NCBI GenBank assembly: GCA_035578905.1 | Contig: JAQJVL010000283.1 | Span: 186,001-250,000, forward strand | Length of the DNA stretch: 64,000 nt | Reading direction: 5' to 3' | From: Stictocephala bisonia | Taxonomy: Eukaryota > Arthropoda > Insecta > Hemiptera > Membracidae | Shown here: one piece after another, positions 27,397 through 38,975 of the stretch | How the letters are laid out: every line of letters starts with the position of its first letter | How positions within the stretch are numbered: position 1 is the stretch's first letter | Notes under the pieces: model-generated | Databases searched by the model: none | What the model saw: only the letters and a program-made list of their open reading frames with translations | What the model was told of the DNA's origin: nothing | Program-made: the position numbers and the translations under genes

Positions 27397-28190
27397 ACCT
27401 CTTGTTTACAAGGGAGTTGTAATACCTCTTGTTTACAAAAGAGTTGTAATACCTCTAGTTTACAAGGGAGTTGTAATACATCTTGTTTACAAGGGAGTTG
27501 TAATACATCTTGTTTACAAGGGAGTTGTAATACCTCTTGTTTACAAGGGAGTTGTAATACCTCTTGTTTACAAGGGAGTTGTAATACATCTAGTTTACAA
27601 GGGAGTTGTAATAAATCTTGTTTACAAGGGAGTTGTAATACCTCTTGTTTACAAGGGAGTTGTAATACATCTTGTTTACAAGGGAGTTGTAATACATCTT
27701 GTTTACAAGGGAGTTGTAATACCTCTTGTTTACAAGGGAGTTGTAATACATCTTGTTTACAAGGGAGTTGTAATACATCTTGTTTACAAGGGAGTTGTAA
27801 TACCTCTTGTTTACAAGGGAGTTGTAATACCTCTTGTTTACAAGGGAGTTGTAATACATCTTGTTTACAAGAAGGTATAATAAATCTTGTTTACAAGGGA
27901 GTTGTAATACCATCTTGTTTACAAGGGGAGTTGTATATTAATACCCTTGTTTACAAGGGAGTTGTAATACATCTTGTTTACAAGGGAGTTGTAATACATC
28001 TTGTTTACAAGGGGTTTTGAGGAGTTGTTAACTACCATCTTTTGAGTTTAATAATTTCAAGAGTTGTATCAATACAGAGTTGTATACATTGTTACAAGGG
28101 AAACTACTGTAAACTCTGTTCGATTTTACATTGGTGAGTTTAATACACTTGTTAGCAAAGTTGGCGAGTTGTAATACATCTTCGTTTAAA
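27397..28190 (+). repeat. 27-bp minisatellite, about 23 regular copies plus a decayed edge
   Basis: The unit is CTCTTGTTTACAAGGGAGTT followed by GTAATAC. It is regular from 27397 to about 28016 and degenerate to about 28190. Variation is mainly at two sites (CTC or ATC; TTGT or TAGT). Each unit contains CTTGT-TT-ACAAG, a 5-bp stem with a 2-nt loop. As 27 is a multiple of 3 it reads open on both strands, but this is not a gene. Its left edge coincides with the point where the hAT-like pseudogene breaks off. Confidence 0.95.
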
Positions 28191-29542
28191 CATTAAGATG
28201 TATATTAGGGAATATCTAGACTCATGGTTTGTTCATGAGTTAAGCACCAAAAATGTCAAATTAGCACTTTGGATAGCTGTAATCCATAAAAATTTTAGAT
28301 TTTACCCTAAACATATACTTCATGAATATAATAGATTCAAAATAATTGATTGAAGTTATGGTCGGTAGTTATTGTTAAATAGTTCATTAGCAGAATTATA
28401 TCATAGTTGTAAATTTTAAAACCCTATAAACCTGTTCATTTGTATTGGTGTTATTAATGAATTTTATATTTGCTTATTTAACATGTTCGTCATTAACCCA
28501 TTGAAATCCAATACCCTTCTAACGATTGTTCAACTTGTATGTAAGCCACTCACAGAATAACAAATCAAGATGTTTTGAAATATAATGTCTTAGCAAATTT
28601 CATGTAATTAAAGCAAATTGTTGTATAAACATTTATTTGTTTAGTTTTTACAAAAATACAACAAACTTTACATTAGAAATAATTGTATAAAATTCTGTTT
28701 ATTTTTGATAACTTCTAATAACATTATTTAAATCAGACATTACAAAAAACAATTTGATACCATTCAGGACATTAGTACTATATATAAACAAAAAAAAAGT
28801 ATTAAATACACAAATAAAAATTAAAAGTGTTAAATTAGGTCTACATGAAACTGTATAGACTTAGTAAAAATGGCATTAATTATCATAATCAACAATTAAG
28901 GAACAATGTAATTTTTATAGATATTACCTAAGGCATTTTTACAGCAAGGTTTGATATTGTTGCTGTTACAATATTAGCTCCAAGACAAATTCTGGTTCTA
29001 TGGATATTGTATTTTTTTTATATGTTTACAAAATTGTCCTATGAAAAGTGTAAGTTCAATAGTGTAGTTTCTCTTAAAGTTACCAGCACAGAATATGGCT
29101 CAGTTCTCTATTGCCATTGAAAACATTTGAATAGATAAATTAAAATACTATTACTTACCTAATCTAAAATATATTTTTATGTAGAATTATGGTTCTGACT
29201 CACTGGTATATTTTTAAAATAAACGTTTAACCTCAAGTGACTTAACACACTTAAGTAGATTATCAAAAGAGTTCTTCTTCACAATTCCAATTTTCCTCGT
29301 GGGTTTGGGAAATTTTTAAATGTATTAGTCCCAGTAATACAAAATAAAGACACCAAATATTTTGGTATGTTATGTTTCGTCAAAACACTAGAACGAAGCT
29401 CAAACTGGTTGTATTTGTCTCTTCAATTAGAATTAACCTCCAATTCCTGTAAAGGTAAAATATGATCAGTCCGGCTACCGCAAAAACCAAAACGAAAACT
29501 ATCGTTCATTTGTGTTTCTATGCAGTGAACCCTTTTTTCCAG
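28191..29542. other. Intron DNA upstream of the first JHBP-domain exon
   Basis: AT-rich non-coding DNA. It ends with a pyrimidine-rich acceptor (CCTTTTTTCCAG, ending at 29542). No other exon was recognised. Confidence 0.55.
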
Positions 29543-29690
29543 GTGACCCAAAGCTTGGTTTACCTGACCTTGATCCCCTGGACATCAAGGAGATTGTCAT
29601 CCGGCAGGGATCCGATCAGGTTGGACTCAAACTGAACATGTACGACTGCAAGATGTACGGTAACACCAACGTCAAGTATAAAAATGTCAG
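29543..29690 (+). CDS. Takeout/JHBP-like gene, JHBP-domain exon
   Basis: Encodes GDPKLGLPDLDPLDIKEIVI, then RQGSDQVGLKLNMYDCKMYG and NTNVKYKNV. This is the characteristic N-terminal part of the takeout/JHBP fold: a G-P-L-D-P-L motif, then the GLKLNxxxxxxxG strand with YG. The family forms a long hydrophobic tunnel for lipophilic ligands and is secreted. The exon is flanked by TTTTTTCCAG and GTAACT, enters with two bases of a codon and leaves with two. Its first two bases complete a glycine codon that would be started by the unseen upstream exon. Confidence 0.85.
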
Positions 29691-30429
29691 GTAACTAAAC
29701 GAACCACGTTCTTTAAGTCAAAATAAGAAAATAATTGTTGCTTAAAGAATTATAGGGCCCAAAATCTTTCTGTTTATTTACTTTAACGATGTGTTTGTAA
29801 CTTAACGTGCTGTAAAATGCTCAAACTTGTTAATGAGGTTAACAATGTTACGAGTAGCCTTGCAATATGTTTAAATGTCTCAAAAATTTCCTTTAAAGTT
29901 TTTAGCAAGCAACTACTCATAAATGTGAAAAGATTAAAAATGTAATCAAAAATTCAACGAGTCCTTGTTTGTTTGTCAAAGTTCAGTAATAAATAGCGGA
30001 GAAACATACACTTATTCACTGTAAGGTATGTTGCACTTGAGCCAGGGTACTCTTCATCGCCACTTACAATGATCAAAATATGTCCCTGTGTTATTTATGC
30101 TAAGATCTTTTTTTTGTATTTTGCAAGAGATTCCAAGTTTTTGAGATATTGTCAACTACATTTAAATTAGCACCATTCTTAAATGCTTAAACATATTGTC
30201 AAGTTACTATTACATAATAAAATTTATAATATCTCTAACTTTAATACCAAGTTTGAGTATTTTAACTTCTGCGGTTCTTAGGTTAAACAATGTCTTTAAA
30301 TTACACATGGAGAGACACAGACAGACAGAGAACAAGAAGTTGTAGGTACACTTGTGGAACTTACTTCTTATTTTGAGCAAAGGAACCTTATCCTTAAGTT
30401 TACGGTTGTAGTTTAGGGACATCATGTAC
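29691..30429. other. Intron DNA
   Basis: AT-rich intron sequence of the takeout-like gene with no recognised element. An open frame at 30210-30431 on the - strand has no family resemblance. Confidence 0.5.
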
Positions 30430-31475
30430 ATGTCAAATCAAATAAAATCGTTTATTGTTCATTGACATTTAACAATGTTTTGAACATAGCCAATCAGTGT
30501 AAAAAAAGATAAAAAATACAATTATACATCTATATAAGAACATCTTTAAATATAACAGTCATACAAATCAGAGAAAATCATTGATTGCTTAAAAACTTGT
30601 CTATTACATTATATGCCTTCTCTAAAAGATATTGTTTTAACCTGCTTTTGAAAACCCTCTCACTATCACTTTTACTAATATTATCCGGGATACTGCCAAA
30701 TATGACCAGGCCAAGATATGCAGATGATTTCTGAAAAATGGCTTTATGATAAAGAGGAGTGATAAAATTATTTTTATTTCTTGTTTTGTAGGGATGACTA
30801 TGTGTGGGGAAAATATATTGATTTTTTTTAAACAAACAGAGCATACGAATAAATGAATAAGCATGGAAGAGTTAAAATAGACTGATCACGGAACACCTGC
30901 CTACAGCTGTCTCTAAATCTCAGCCGAAAACAATCCTAACTGCCCATTTTTGAAGCTTGAAAACTCTATTAAATGATGTGACTGGGGCCGTCCCCCAGAA
31001 CATGATTCCATATGACAAAACAGGGAAAACGTATCCAAAATATATGATCTTTAAAAAATATGTGTTGAGGAAGCCAGAGAGATATCTAAGTGAAGACAAA
31101 CAAGAGCTCATCCTAGAGCATACATTTGAAATCTGAGTGTCCCATTTTAGGTTTGAATCGACATAAACGCCCAAAAATCTAACAGAATCTCCATGAAAGT
31201 CGTCAGTATAGTCTTCAATGTAAGGAAAATTTTAGAACTTGTGTTTTTATTTATTCATAGACGTATAGTTTTGTGAAAACCACTCATTGAGGGAATTCAA
31301 TGTAGTGGTTATTTGGATATCCAAAGTGGTAGTTGATTTGCTTGCAATTCTACATAGTGTCGTCGGCATATTACACTACATGACCTACAACATTTTTCTC
31401 AAGTCATTGACCCAGAGCAAAAATAGCAGGGGCCCAACATGCACAGTCCAAGAGTTGTATAGTCCCACATAAGGG
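30430..31475 (-). pseudogene. LINE relic (reverse transcriptase to 3' end), antisense in an intron
   Basis: On the - strand, beginning near 31460, come remnants of the VGPLLFLLWVNDL block and a decayed ADD site. The block GDSVRFLGVYVDSNLKWDTQ follows, then helical thumb sequence with LSYGIMFWGTAP (about 30985-31015), and YKTRNKNNF (the YNTR-type tail motif). The end, SERVFKSRLKQYLLEKAY, stops at 30578. The 3' UTR ends near 30440 with AATAAACGATTTTATTTG. Stops and shifts separate the blocks, so it is dead. It is 5'-truncated before the RT fingers. Confidence 0.8.
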
Positions 31476-32152
31476 AATTCTATGTAAACTCCTACATTAA
31501 AAAACTGCAACTAGTTAGCAACAGAAACTTAAAACTTTATTTTTGAACAAACTTTTAACATATGTATACCTTGATACTATTTTTCTTCATATTACAAATT
31601 AGTTACTTATGGACCACCTTTTCAGCTTGTTTATAAAATTATTATCTTTTAAACATATTTTAAAAGAGAAGACATTGATGTGGAAGTGTCGTGACTGTAT
31701 GTTATTAGACTGTGGCTGTTCTGTTGACGTTTTTAGGAATCCTTATCCTGCTATAACCTATCACACATATGTTTGAAATGTCAGTAAATTTCTACTATGT
31801 TTACAACAACAACAAAAATATGATAACTTGTTTTTATAAGGGGCCTAACTCATAAATAAATATGTCAATAAATTAAGGATCAATTCATTAGAATACAATA
31901 ATAAATGTTGAATTACTGTATAAGTATTCTATATATTTTTACTATATATGTTGTTTCATCATTAATATGATGATATTCTTATACTTTCTCGTTGTATGAC
32001 GGAATTTCTTTAAAGTTGATAAAACTGCCACAGTATTGTTCACTTATTTGTGAACACAAATGACACCATAGATGGCAGAATGCGCTTTTTAAAATTAAAA
32101 ATTGTTGTGAAATAACAGCATGTTCTCAATCATTCCATATTGACATTTTCAG
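31476..32152. other. Intron DNA
   Basis: AT-rich intron sequence ending in the acceptor TTGACATTTTCAG before 32153. Nothing else recognised. Confidence 0.55.
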
Positions 32153-32289
32153 AGTGGATCTGAAGAAGCGACATATGGAATGGGATGTAGATAACGAAAA
32201 TGGGTATCAAATCATCGGTAATTACAAGGCCTCTGGAAAAGTTCTGCTGTTGCCCATCACTGGAAATGGAAAAATCAACATCACATTGA
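32153..32289 (+). CDS. Takeout/JHBP-like gene, JHBP-domain exon
   Basis: Encodes VDLKKRHMEWDVDNENGYQI, then IGNYKASGKVLLLPITGNGK and INITL. It matches the central takeout/JHBP signature (a basic strand, then G-x-Y-x-x-x-G-K-V-L-L-L-P-I-x-G-x-G). Its first base completes the Arg codon split by the previous intron, and the exon ends in phase 1 at GTTAGT. Together with the flanking exons it gives an uninterrupted JHBP frame, so this part of the gene shows no sign of decay. Confidence 0.87.
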
Positions 32290-33950
32290 GTTAGTATGAA
32301 TTATATTCAGACACAGCTTAAATCTCAAGCATAACCTATTTATAACCGATATTCAATTTTATTTTATTTATAGACAATGGATATCCTTTTAGAGAGTAAG
32401 TCAAGATTGAAGGAATTAATGATGTAGGCAGTGGCTTAGCCACATTATTTGGGTTGCTTAGGGTCAACTCCCCCCCCCCTTGAATTTAGATTATATTACC
32501 TCCCTGGCCATAAAAAATAACCATAAGTAAAACTATAATGTTGTTAATGATGTTGACATTAATACTGAATTTATATTTACTTACATCAATAATTTAAAAC
32601 AACTGTGTTATTTTTTCTTAACAAAATTAATAAGTTACAATTCTGAATCCAAATATCAGCTGTTATATTATATCCTGGTCCAAATATTGCCACCCTAACC
32701 AGGATAAATAGAAGACAATGATGCAGGGTCTTCTTATGATAGAAGGTCTATGATGCAGGCTCTTTGCCTTGCGTACAAAGTAGATAGTGTAAATAGTTCC
32801 TGTGATGTTTGTTTTTGTTGTTGACTAATTAATCTGGCTGCAGTATTGAATTTGTTAATAGAACTTGAAATTATACAAATCAAATTTTAATAAAAAAAAA
32901 AAAAACACGTAAATTGGATTTCAAATTGTTGCTTGATTAACAAGCAAATGAACCCAGAAAACTTCACGTTATAAACAATAAGTTGCAAGTAATAAGTGTG
33001 TGAATATGTAAGTGATTGATATTATAACTTAAATGCTAAAGATCAGTTTTGTTCTAATTGTGTCAAAACAAGGTCAGGAGTTGTAAAGTAAGTAAAAATA
33101 ATATTTAGACAATAGATAAAATGTTAGTACATTGAAACGTCTTTATAAAATACATAGATCCTGTAACATAAGAGGGTGTAAGTTAGAGAGGGTGTCAATG
33201 TGAGTTTGTATAGTGGATGGCTAGAACGTAACAGATTGTGTTTATCACAGATTGAATGCATATATAATTAATATAATATTATTAATTAAACTACTGGTAA
33301 TGTAATTATACTACTAATATTATGAATATCAAACTTTGTACATATATAGGCAATTCAACCTCAAATATTGAATTGTTCTTGTAAAATGGCTTTGCTGTGT
33401 AATAAATAAATACAAATATTGCTGATTAACTTAGGTAAAATTTGGCAAAATAATATTACCAAAATTGTAAATAAAATTTCTCTATAGTTAAAATAATCTT
33501 CACAGTAACGTCCCCCCTTGTCCCTTATTTTGTTTCGTTGTTGTTTAGTTGTTTAGAAATTCTGATTTTATTTACTTTTTGATTGTGATTTTACTATCGA
33601 ATTTATATTAATTTTTATTTACTTTCCATGTTTTTTGTTCATTGTATTCTAAATTAGCAGTTTTCAAATTTTAAACATGCCAAGAAAACACTTGTAAAAT
33701 GTGAAGGGGGAGCGAAGAGAGTCGTGTACAACCTTTTACCTCCAAGGACCCCTTAACATTTAATAAAAATATCAGCAGACCACAAGATGTTTTAGATAAA
33801 TTAAATTAAGAAAAGAATAAATATTTAATTTTTTTAATTGTATTGACATTTTAATAAATTGCAAACAGAAAACAGTAAGTCGTGTTACATAAAAAGTTGC
33901 CCTTAAAAGATTTATGTGGCAAAAATCTAATCTATCTTATTCTTACGGAT
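32290..33950. other. Intron DNA with a possible hAT-type end
   Basis: CAGTGGCTTAGCCAC at 32429-32443 resembles a hAT/MITE terminus and is followed by a C run, but no matching opposite end was found. GTGAAGGGGGAGCGAAGAGA near 33700 is partly repeated at about 39198, so the two flank the hAT insertion. The rest is plain AT-rich DNA. Confidence 0.45.
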
Positions 33951-34232
33951 ATCACAAGCATGGCCCCCACATTCGATTGCGGGCCCTGTAACCAGGACCA
34001 GGGTCGGGGCCCCCATCTACACCTCAGTCACGTGTCATATTAAAATTACATGGCTATTTTTTACCCTTTTACAAAATTTTACTTAAATTGAAAAATTGAT
34101 TGTAAGGTATAAATTAATAAGATTATTCAGTTAAATCTAAAAACCAACCTTTATTGATAAATTGTTTCACACATAAATTACAATGTTTGTATTGTGTTTA
34201 ATACACTCGCTAAAAAAGCTTACTTTGATAAA

Positions 34233-35588
34233 CTAGTTAATTATAGTTTTCCTAGCTTTCTTTTGACTAAAATTTTCAATTACATCTGAAAAATCAACTG
34301 TTTTGGCCAATTCATTTTCAATTGCCAACATTGCCAGATGGTTGAGACGGGTTTGGCCAGTTGTGCTTCTTTGCCAAGTTTTCAATGAATTTGCTAGCCT
34401 ACTAAAAGACCTTTCAGCTGTAGAAACTGTCACTGGGATGGTACAAAAAAGTCTTATTGCGGTACAAAAATTCAAAAAAATGGGCTGGAGGTTTTTCTCA
34501 TATATTGAATTCAGAAGCTTCAACGGGTCCTTTTCTGTTTGGAATACTGTAGCATAAACATTCTTCATATGAAGAGTTTCTTCAAATAATCCTTCTGGAT
34601 CTGAGAAGTCAGAAGGATAATATGAAACGAGATTGGCGGTTTTAAGTTTCAGTTCCTCGTTGTCTAGATCCATGAAAACTAAAACTGGAGCAAACAGGTT
34701 ACAGATTTCTTCACAGCTTGCAAATCTTGTTTTCAGATCAGTCATGATAAAATCCAAAACAGGAAAGACAACAGAAGATTTGAAATCCCGAAAAGATTGT
34801 TGCTGAAGTTGCTCGGGAGTCTTTTCAACGGCACTGGATTTCCTGTTGATAGACAACTCTGGTACAATTCCAACTGCCTCGGCAACATGTTGTACTTCAT
34901 CGAGTATGGGTTCCCATGAATCTCTTGGCACTTGCAATTCGTTCAATAAATCTTTAACCAGTTGAGTTGCCATGTTCAAGGAAATTCCTTTGCTTTGAAT
35001 TATCACATTTTTTTGATCAATGCAGGCCAAGATCTTGTGCCAAAACGATGACATCAAGAGACCTTTGAAAGATCCAAAGTACCTCTTTAACGCCAAAACA
35101 GTATTTCTGGCAGATGGAGTCAATGTAGATAAATTGTCTTCCAGGAGTAGGTCCAAAACCTTGAGAATCGATGGATAGTGCTTGACAATCGGGCGTACAG
35201 CTTGAATTCTTTCACTCCTTCGAGTTTCGGAGAGGCTTTGTAAAGACAAAGGTACGTGCTGTTTTAACAATTCCCAACGACCAGTGCTGCTGGAGAACAA
35301 AGAATAAAAACTATCAATGTTTCCAAAAAATGTTACAACATCGTGGTTCAGTTGTGCAGCGTTGACACCAACTCTGTTGAGAGAGTGTGCCCCACAGGGA
35401 GAAAAAATGGCAGACTGGTTCTTTTCAAGTATTCTTGATTGAACACCTTTAGTGTGTCCCCTCACATTTGAGCCATTGTCATATCCCTGAGCTCGACAGT
35501 CCGCAAGTGGTACTCCAATATTTTCTAAAGTACCGGTATATAGTATTTCGTCAGTTATGACTTCACCTGTTTTCCCGTTGAAATTCAT
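34233..35588 (-). CDS. hAT transposase, C-terminal part (catalytic core and dimerisation domain)
   Basis: 451 codons in which residues 33-44 include QGYDNGSNVRG, holding the second catalytic Asp (residue 37). FSPCGAHSLNRVG at about 62-74 matches the conserved PCxxHxLN block. A helical insertion domain follows. At the C-terminus TVSTAERSFSRL carries the third acidic residue (Glu 392) and opens the hATC dimerisation domain (to about 445). The family resembles ZMYM1-like hAT transposases, which cut and paste DNA as oligomers in the nucleus. The Met at 35588 is probably not a true start: the frame continues upstream into the other half of the protein through the A-run at 35619-35628. Confidence 0.9.
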   Translation of the reverse strand: MNFNGKTGEVITDEILYTGTLENIGVPLADCRAQGYDNGSNVRGHTKGVQSRILEKNQSAIFSPCGAHSLNRVGVNAAQLNHDVVTFFGNIDSFYSLFSSSTGRWELLKQHVPLSLQSLSETRRSERIQAVRPIVKHYPSILKVLDLLLEDNLSTLTPSARNTVLALKRYFGSFKGLLMSSFWHKILACIDQKNVIIQSKGISLNMATQLVKDLLNELQVPRDSWEPILDEVQHVAEAVGIVPELSINRKSSAVEKTPEQLQQQSFRDFKSSVVFPVLDFIMTDLKTRFASCEEICNLFAPVLVFMDLDNEELKLKTANLVSYYPSDFSDPEGLFEETLHMKNVYATVFQTEKDPLKLLNSIYEKNLQPIFLNFCTAIRLFCTIPVTVSTAERSFSRLANSLKTWQRSTTGQTRLNHLAMLAIENELAKTVDFSDVIENFSQKKARKTIIN

Positions 35589-36811
35589 AAATTCAATGAA
35601 TCTTTCAAAAATTTCAAATTTTTTTTTTCTTCATTTTGAAAAACGTAACGCAGAATGAGTACATTCTGCTCCTGGTGAGAAATGTCAGGGGTTGCATCAA
35701 CAATAATCCCATAGAAGACAGATTCCTCTCTTTGAAGCAAAATAGTTTTGAGTAGTTTTTCGCCACAGAGAGAAATAAATTCATTTTGAGAGTACCATGA
35801 GAGATAGTGGGCTTGACCTATCATACTTTTTTTATTCAATTGGTTTTCTTTGACTTTAGCTAGATGTTCACGAGTTACTTCGTCATATTTTCCTATCAAT
35901 TCCAATACTCTTAAGAAATTTCCATTGTGAACATCACTGATCTGAGTATTTTCCCCTAGGAAAGCTAAACCTCTGCTACTTAAGAACAATGTTGTGTCCA
36001 AAATTCGTTGTAATATAGCTTTCCATCTTGTTGCTTCACAGTTAATAATCTGTTGAAGATTACTGTCTACTCCATTTCCCTTCATAGACATCTGAAGACT
36101 TTTCCATTCTAAGTAGTGTTTTCTGTGCTCAGAGCTTTTTTCATGCATCGATAATATCCTGTAAAGTCTTTTGTATGGTTCTTTTTCAGGACAAAATCCT
36201 GCTTTTGCGAGTTTACTCTGATTTGACTGAAAAATGCTGCAAGGTAAACAATGGATACTGTTTTTCGACTCGCTCCACATTAGCCATTCTCGTGGAATTT
36301 GTTTACATGTTCTGTTGTTGGCTGTTTTCATGTACAACAATGTCTCATTAAAACGTTTCCCTGAGGTGTCAGTTGGAAATGATTTTGATCTGGCCTGAAA
36401 AGCTGAAAAACCAGTGTAAGACAATACTATTTCCTGTCGTATTTTATCACTCATCACTGCAGGCCAGGTATTAGGATCGTCAAAATTACATATTTTACTG
36501 TCATCATCAGTATCCATACTAAGATATAGATCAGCACATTCTTCAATACTTCTTTGACATACAGTAGAATTATCTCTGTCGCCTTCTTTGTTATCTTTTT
36601 GGTCTGAAGCCGGCTGAACACCAGAGCAAGAAGGTTGGGAGGCTGATGAAGATTCTGGCTTAACATCCGATTGAACTTCTTGAAACCCTTCTTTTTCATT
36701 ACTCCTAAAAAATTGTGTAATATCCTGGCGACCTTTAGCTGATTTTTCTAATTTTTCTTTCTGGAGCTTTCTTTTTAATGCTCCTGACTTATGTTTATAG
36801 CTTTTCGACAT
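35585..36811 (-). CDS. hAT transposase, N-terminal part (TTF zinc finger, first catalytic Asp)
   Basis: Starts MSKSYKHKSGALKRKLQKEK, a basic nuclear-targeting-like N-terminus. It is followed by an acidic linker and a TTF/BED-like zinc finger (REWLMW at 174-179, CLPC at 188-191, His pair around 223-229). A DUF4371-like segment follows, including GIIVDATPDIS with the first catalytic Asp (372). The frame is then lost at a run of ten A (35619-35628 on the + strand as T) and ends 13 codons later (NLKFLKDSLNL is off-frame). The second half continues in another frame, overlapping by 4 bp. One inserted or deleted base in the homopolymer would explain the split. That could be true mutation, sequencing error or programmed frameshifting. 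Confidence 0.88.
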   Translation of the reverse strand: MSKSYKHKSGALKRKLQKEKLEKSAKGRQDITQFFRSNEKEGFQEVQSDVKPESSSASQPSCSGVQPASDQKDNKEGDRDNSTVCQRSIEECADLYLSMDTDDDSKICNFDDPNTWPAVMSDKIRQEIVLSYTGFSAFQARSKSFPTDTSGKRFNETLLYMKTANNRTCKQIPREWLMWSESKNSIHCLPCSIFQSNQSKLAKAGFCPEKEPYKRLYRILSMHEKSSEHRKHYLEWKSLQMSMKGNGVDSNLQQIINCEATRWKAILQRILDTTLFLSSRGLAFLGENTQISDVHNGNFLRVLELIGKYDEVTREHLAKVKENQLNKKSMIGQAHYLSWYSQNEFISLCGEKLLKTILLQREESVFYGIIVDATPDISHQEQNVLILRYVFQNEEKKNLKFLKDSLNL

Positions 36812-36993
36812 CTTAAATTATTGTTTTTAAGTAATCTGAAACAAAAAATAAATCCGGCTAGAAGCTTTGTAAAATAATTGTTTTTTCGGGTTTAGACCCG
36901 AAGAGGCTGCTTTGCTTAGGCAAAGCATATGAACATTACTTCACTATCCCTCAAGCTGTTTTTGATGGTATACGATTATGGCTCCACCTCCAA

Positions 36994-37064
36994 ATTTTTT
37001 AATATTGAAGTATAAGAAAATGTTATTATAACATTTTCTTATACTTCAATATTAAAAAATTTAA
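36994..37064. repeat. Perfect palindrome, 34-bp arms, 3-bp loop, inside the hAT element
   Basis: Left arm 36994-37027 and right arm 37031-37064 are exact reverse complements around TTA. The arm begins AAATTTTTTAATATTGAAGT. It lies about 180 bp upstream of the transposase start. In a transcript it would form a long hairpin, and in DNA a cruciform. Confidence 0.95.
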
Positions 37065-38975
37065 TATAATATTAATACAATATTAATAAACTTAATAGTT
37101 ATATAAAACACGTTTCAAGTGTTGGAACATCATTATAATACTGTACAACATTTCTACAAATTAAGGAAATACAAATACATTGTAACCTAACCGAACCAAA
37201 CCTTACCTGTTCGAGGTAGTGCCCAAACAGTGGTCTAACGAGGCCGACAGAGGCCTAATAAGGCCATATTCTTTATGAATTTATGTTGGAAACTTAATTA
37301 AACCGGTTAAAGACAACCCATTGTATTATTATATTTTATTATTTATTTACAATAGGCCTATTTAAGTGTAATATATTTCATCAATCAAAGTTTATTTATT
37401 TAAATTTCATATAGAACAACGAATAAAATTTCATAACATTGTTGCAATATACCTTAGTAATTATTATATGGCTATAACTCAAGATATATCAAAATGAATT
37501 TGCAGGCTGTACTAAAAAATAATATTTTTAAAAGTGAGAAAAGTAATTTCAAAAAATGTTGTACAATACGTAATAATTTGAATAAAAAATTTAAAACCAA
37601 ATCTTCAACACAAAATCTAATCTTCTGTTTTGATGCAAATACAGTACATTAATAACTTGATCAACTTTGACGTCTGTTGAAATAATTGATCTGCTCCTAT
37701 GAATTGACATAAATGCCAAACCATGTAGTTATCATGTAATTTTGCTTAATTACGTATTGTTACGGGCTACGGGTCTAAACAAATAAAAAAAAACTACTGG
37801 TGATTTCAATTAAACTATAACTATTTATTTACAAGCTTAAATATTTGTACAAGCTAAATATTACAAGCAATCTTGATTCGTTTATTGCTTTTATGTTGGT
37901 ACGTGTTTTTTACAAAAATATTTATTACTTAAGAATTACTTACAATAAGTTTATGAAACTTAGTGGACTATTTTCTTACCTTATTTTCTGAGATTTGTAA
38001 GGCATGTGCTTCAGAAAACAGAAATCAGTATACACTTTCACAACTTGTCCTTTCACAACTAATAATTCCTGGCCACATCGGTTATATACGTATTCATTAG
38101 ATTATTAAAGATTAACAGCTTATAAAATATTTACAAAACAAAAAACTGCACTAACTCTAGCTTTTAAACTATAAACAAACTAAAAAACGCAATAAAATAA
38201 AGGAATGAGAAAATAGTACAAATATATACTGTGTACTAAAATAACAACTACGGGCACTACGGTATAGGTTTACCAGATAATAGATGTCAACTCCACGGAA
38301 GATCAAACAAAACTGACTAAAGGAATGAGGTGGTTGTTTTCCACGGAGGTAGGATGAGTCATCTACATCCGTTACATGCTGGCCACCCTCCTTTGTCTGT
38401 CGGCCCGGCGGGGCGCCGGCGCGCCAACTCACGACTCATGTCACTGTAATATGCTGGTATTTGCGACGTACTTTTGCTTTTTGTTCCACACTCACTGAAT
38501 TTATGGCTCCTTTAAATACAAAACAAAACGATAGAAAGAAGTTAACTATTGAACAAAACAACACTTGACCAAGATGAAATAATTAAATCCACGTCAAATG
38601 GGGTCAACAGACGAACTGATAACTGATAGGATACGTCTATTTCTAGAACAAACTGGAGGAAAACAGCTGGAAAGTAGGCTTGGTGAGTATGTGTGGGGGG
38701 TGGGGTGGTAAAGGGAATGCGTGGGGCCCGTGGGGGCTTTTGTATGCTAAAATGCACTCACAGTAACTAGGCATACATGTACCTAATTATAAATAATAAC
38801 CAACACTAGAATTAGTACCGTATATATTTTAGTAAAAAAAATTATAATTATAAATTTTGATTTATAAGCTATGATCTGCAGAAAAATCGAAAAAAATAAA
38901 ATAAACCGGGGCTGGGCCCGGGCCCTGTAACCAGAGTTGCTCCAGCCCCACCCTTGTGGGGGCCATGATCACAAG

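Larger units (their letters stand above)
33959..38967 (-). mobile_element. hAT transposon, full length, with 8-bp target duplication
   Basis: The left end starts CATGGCCCCCACA and the right end is its exact inverted copy (TGTGGGGGCCATG, 38955-38967), giving 13-bp perfect TIRs. ATCACAAG flanks both sides (33951-33958 and 38968-38975), an 8-bp duplication diagnostic of hAT integration. Subterminal GGGCCCTGTAACCA occurs near both ends in the same orientation (33981 and 38920). The transposase is encoded leftward at 36811-34233 in two overlapping frames. About 2.1 kb of non-coding DNA, containing a large palindrome, lies upstream of it. Perfect TSD and TIRs indicate a young insertion. It sits in the last recognised intron of the takeout-like gene, antisense to it. 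Confidence 0.93.

Noticed and set aside
27361..28020. Open frame with SCLQGSCNT repeats, superficially like a cysteine-rich repeat protein
   Set aside because: Produced by a 27-bp minisatellite; the antisense strand is open as well, and the array edges simply decay.
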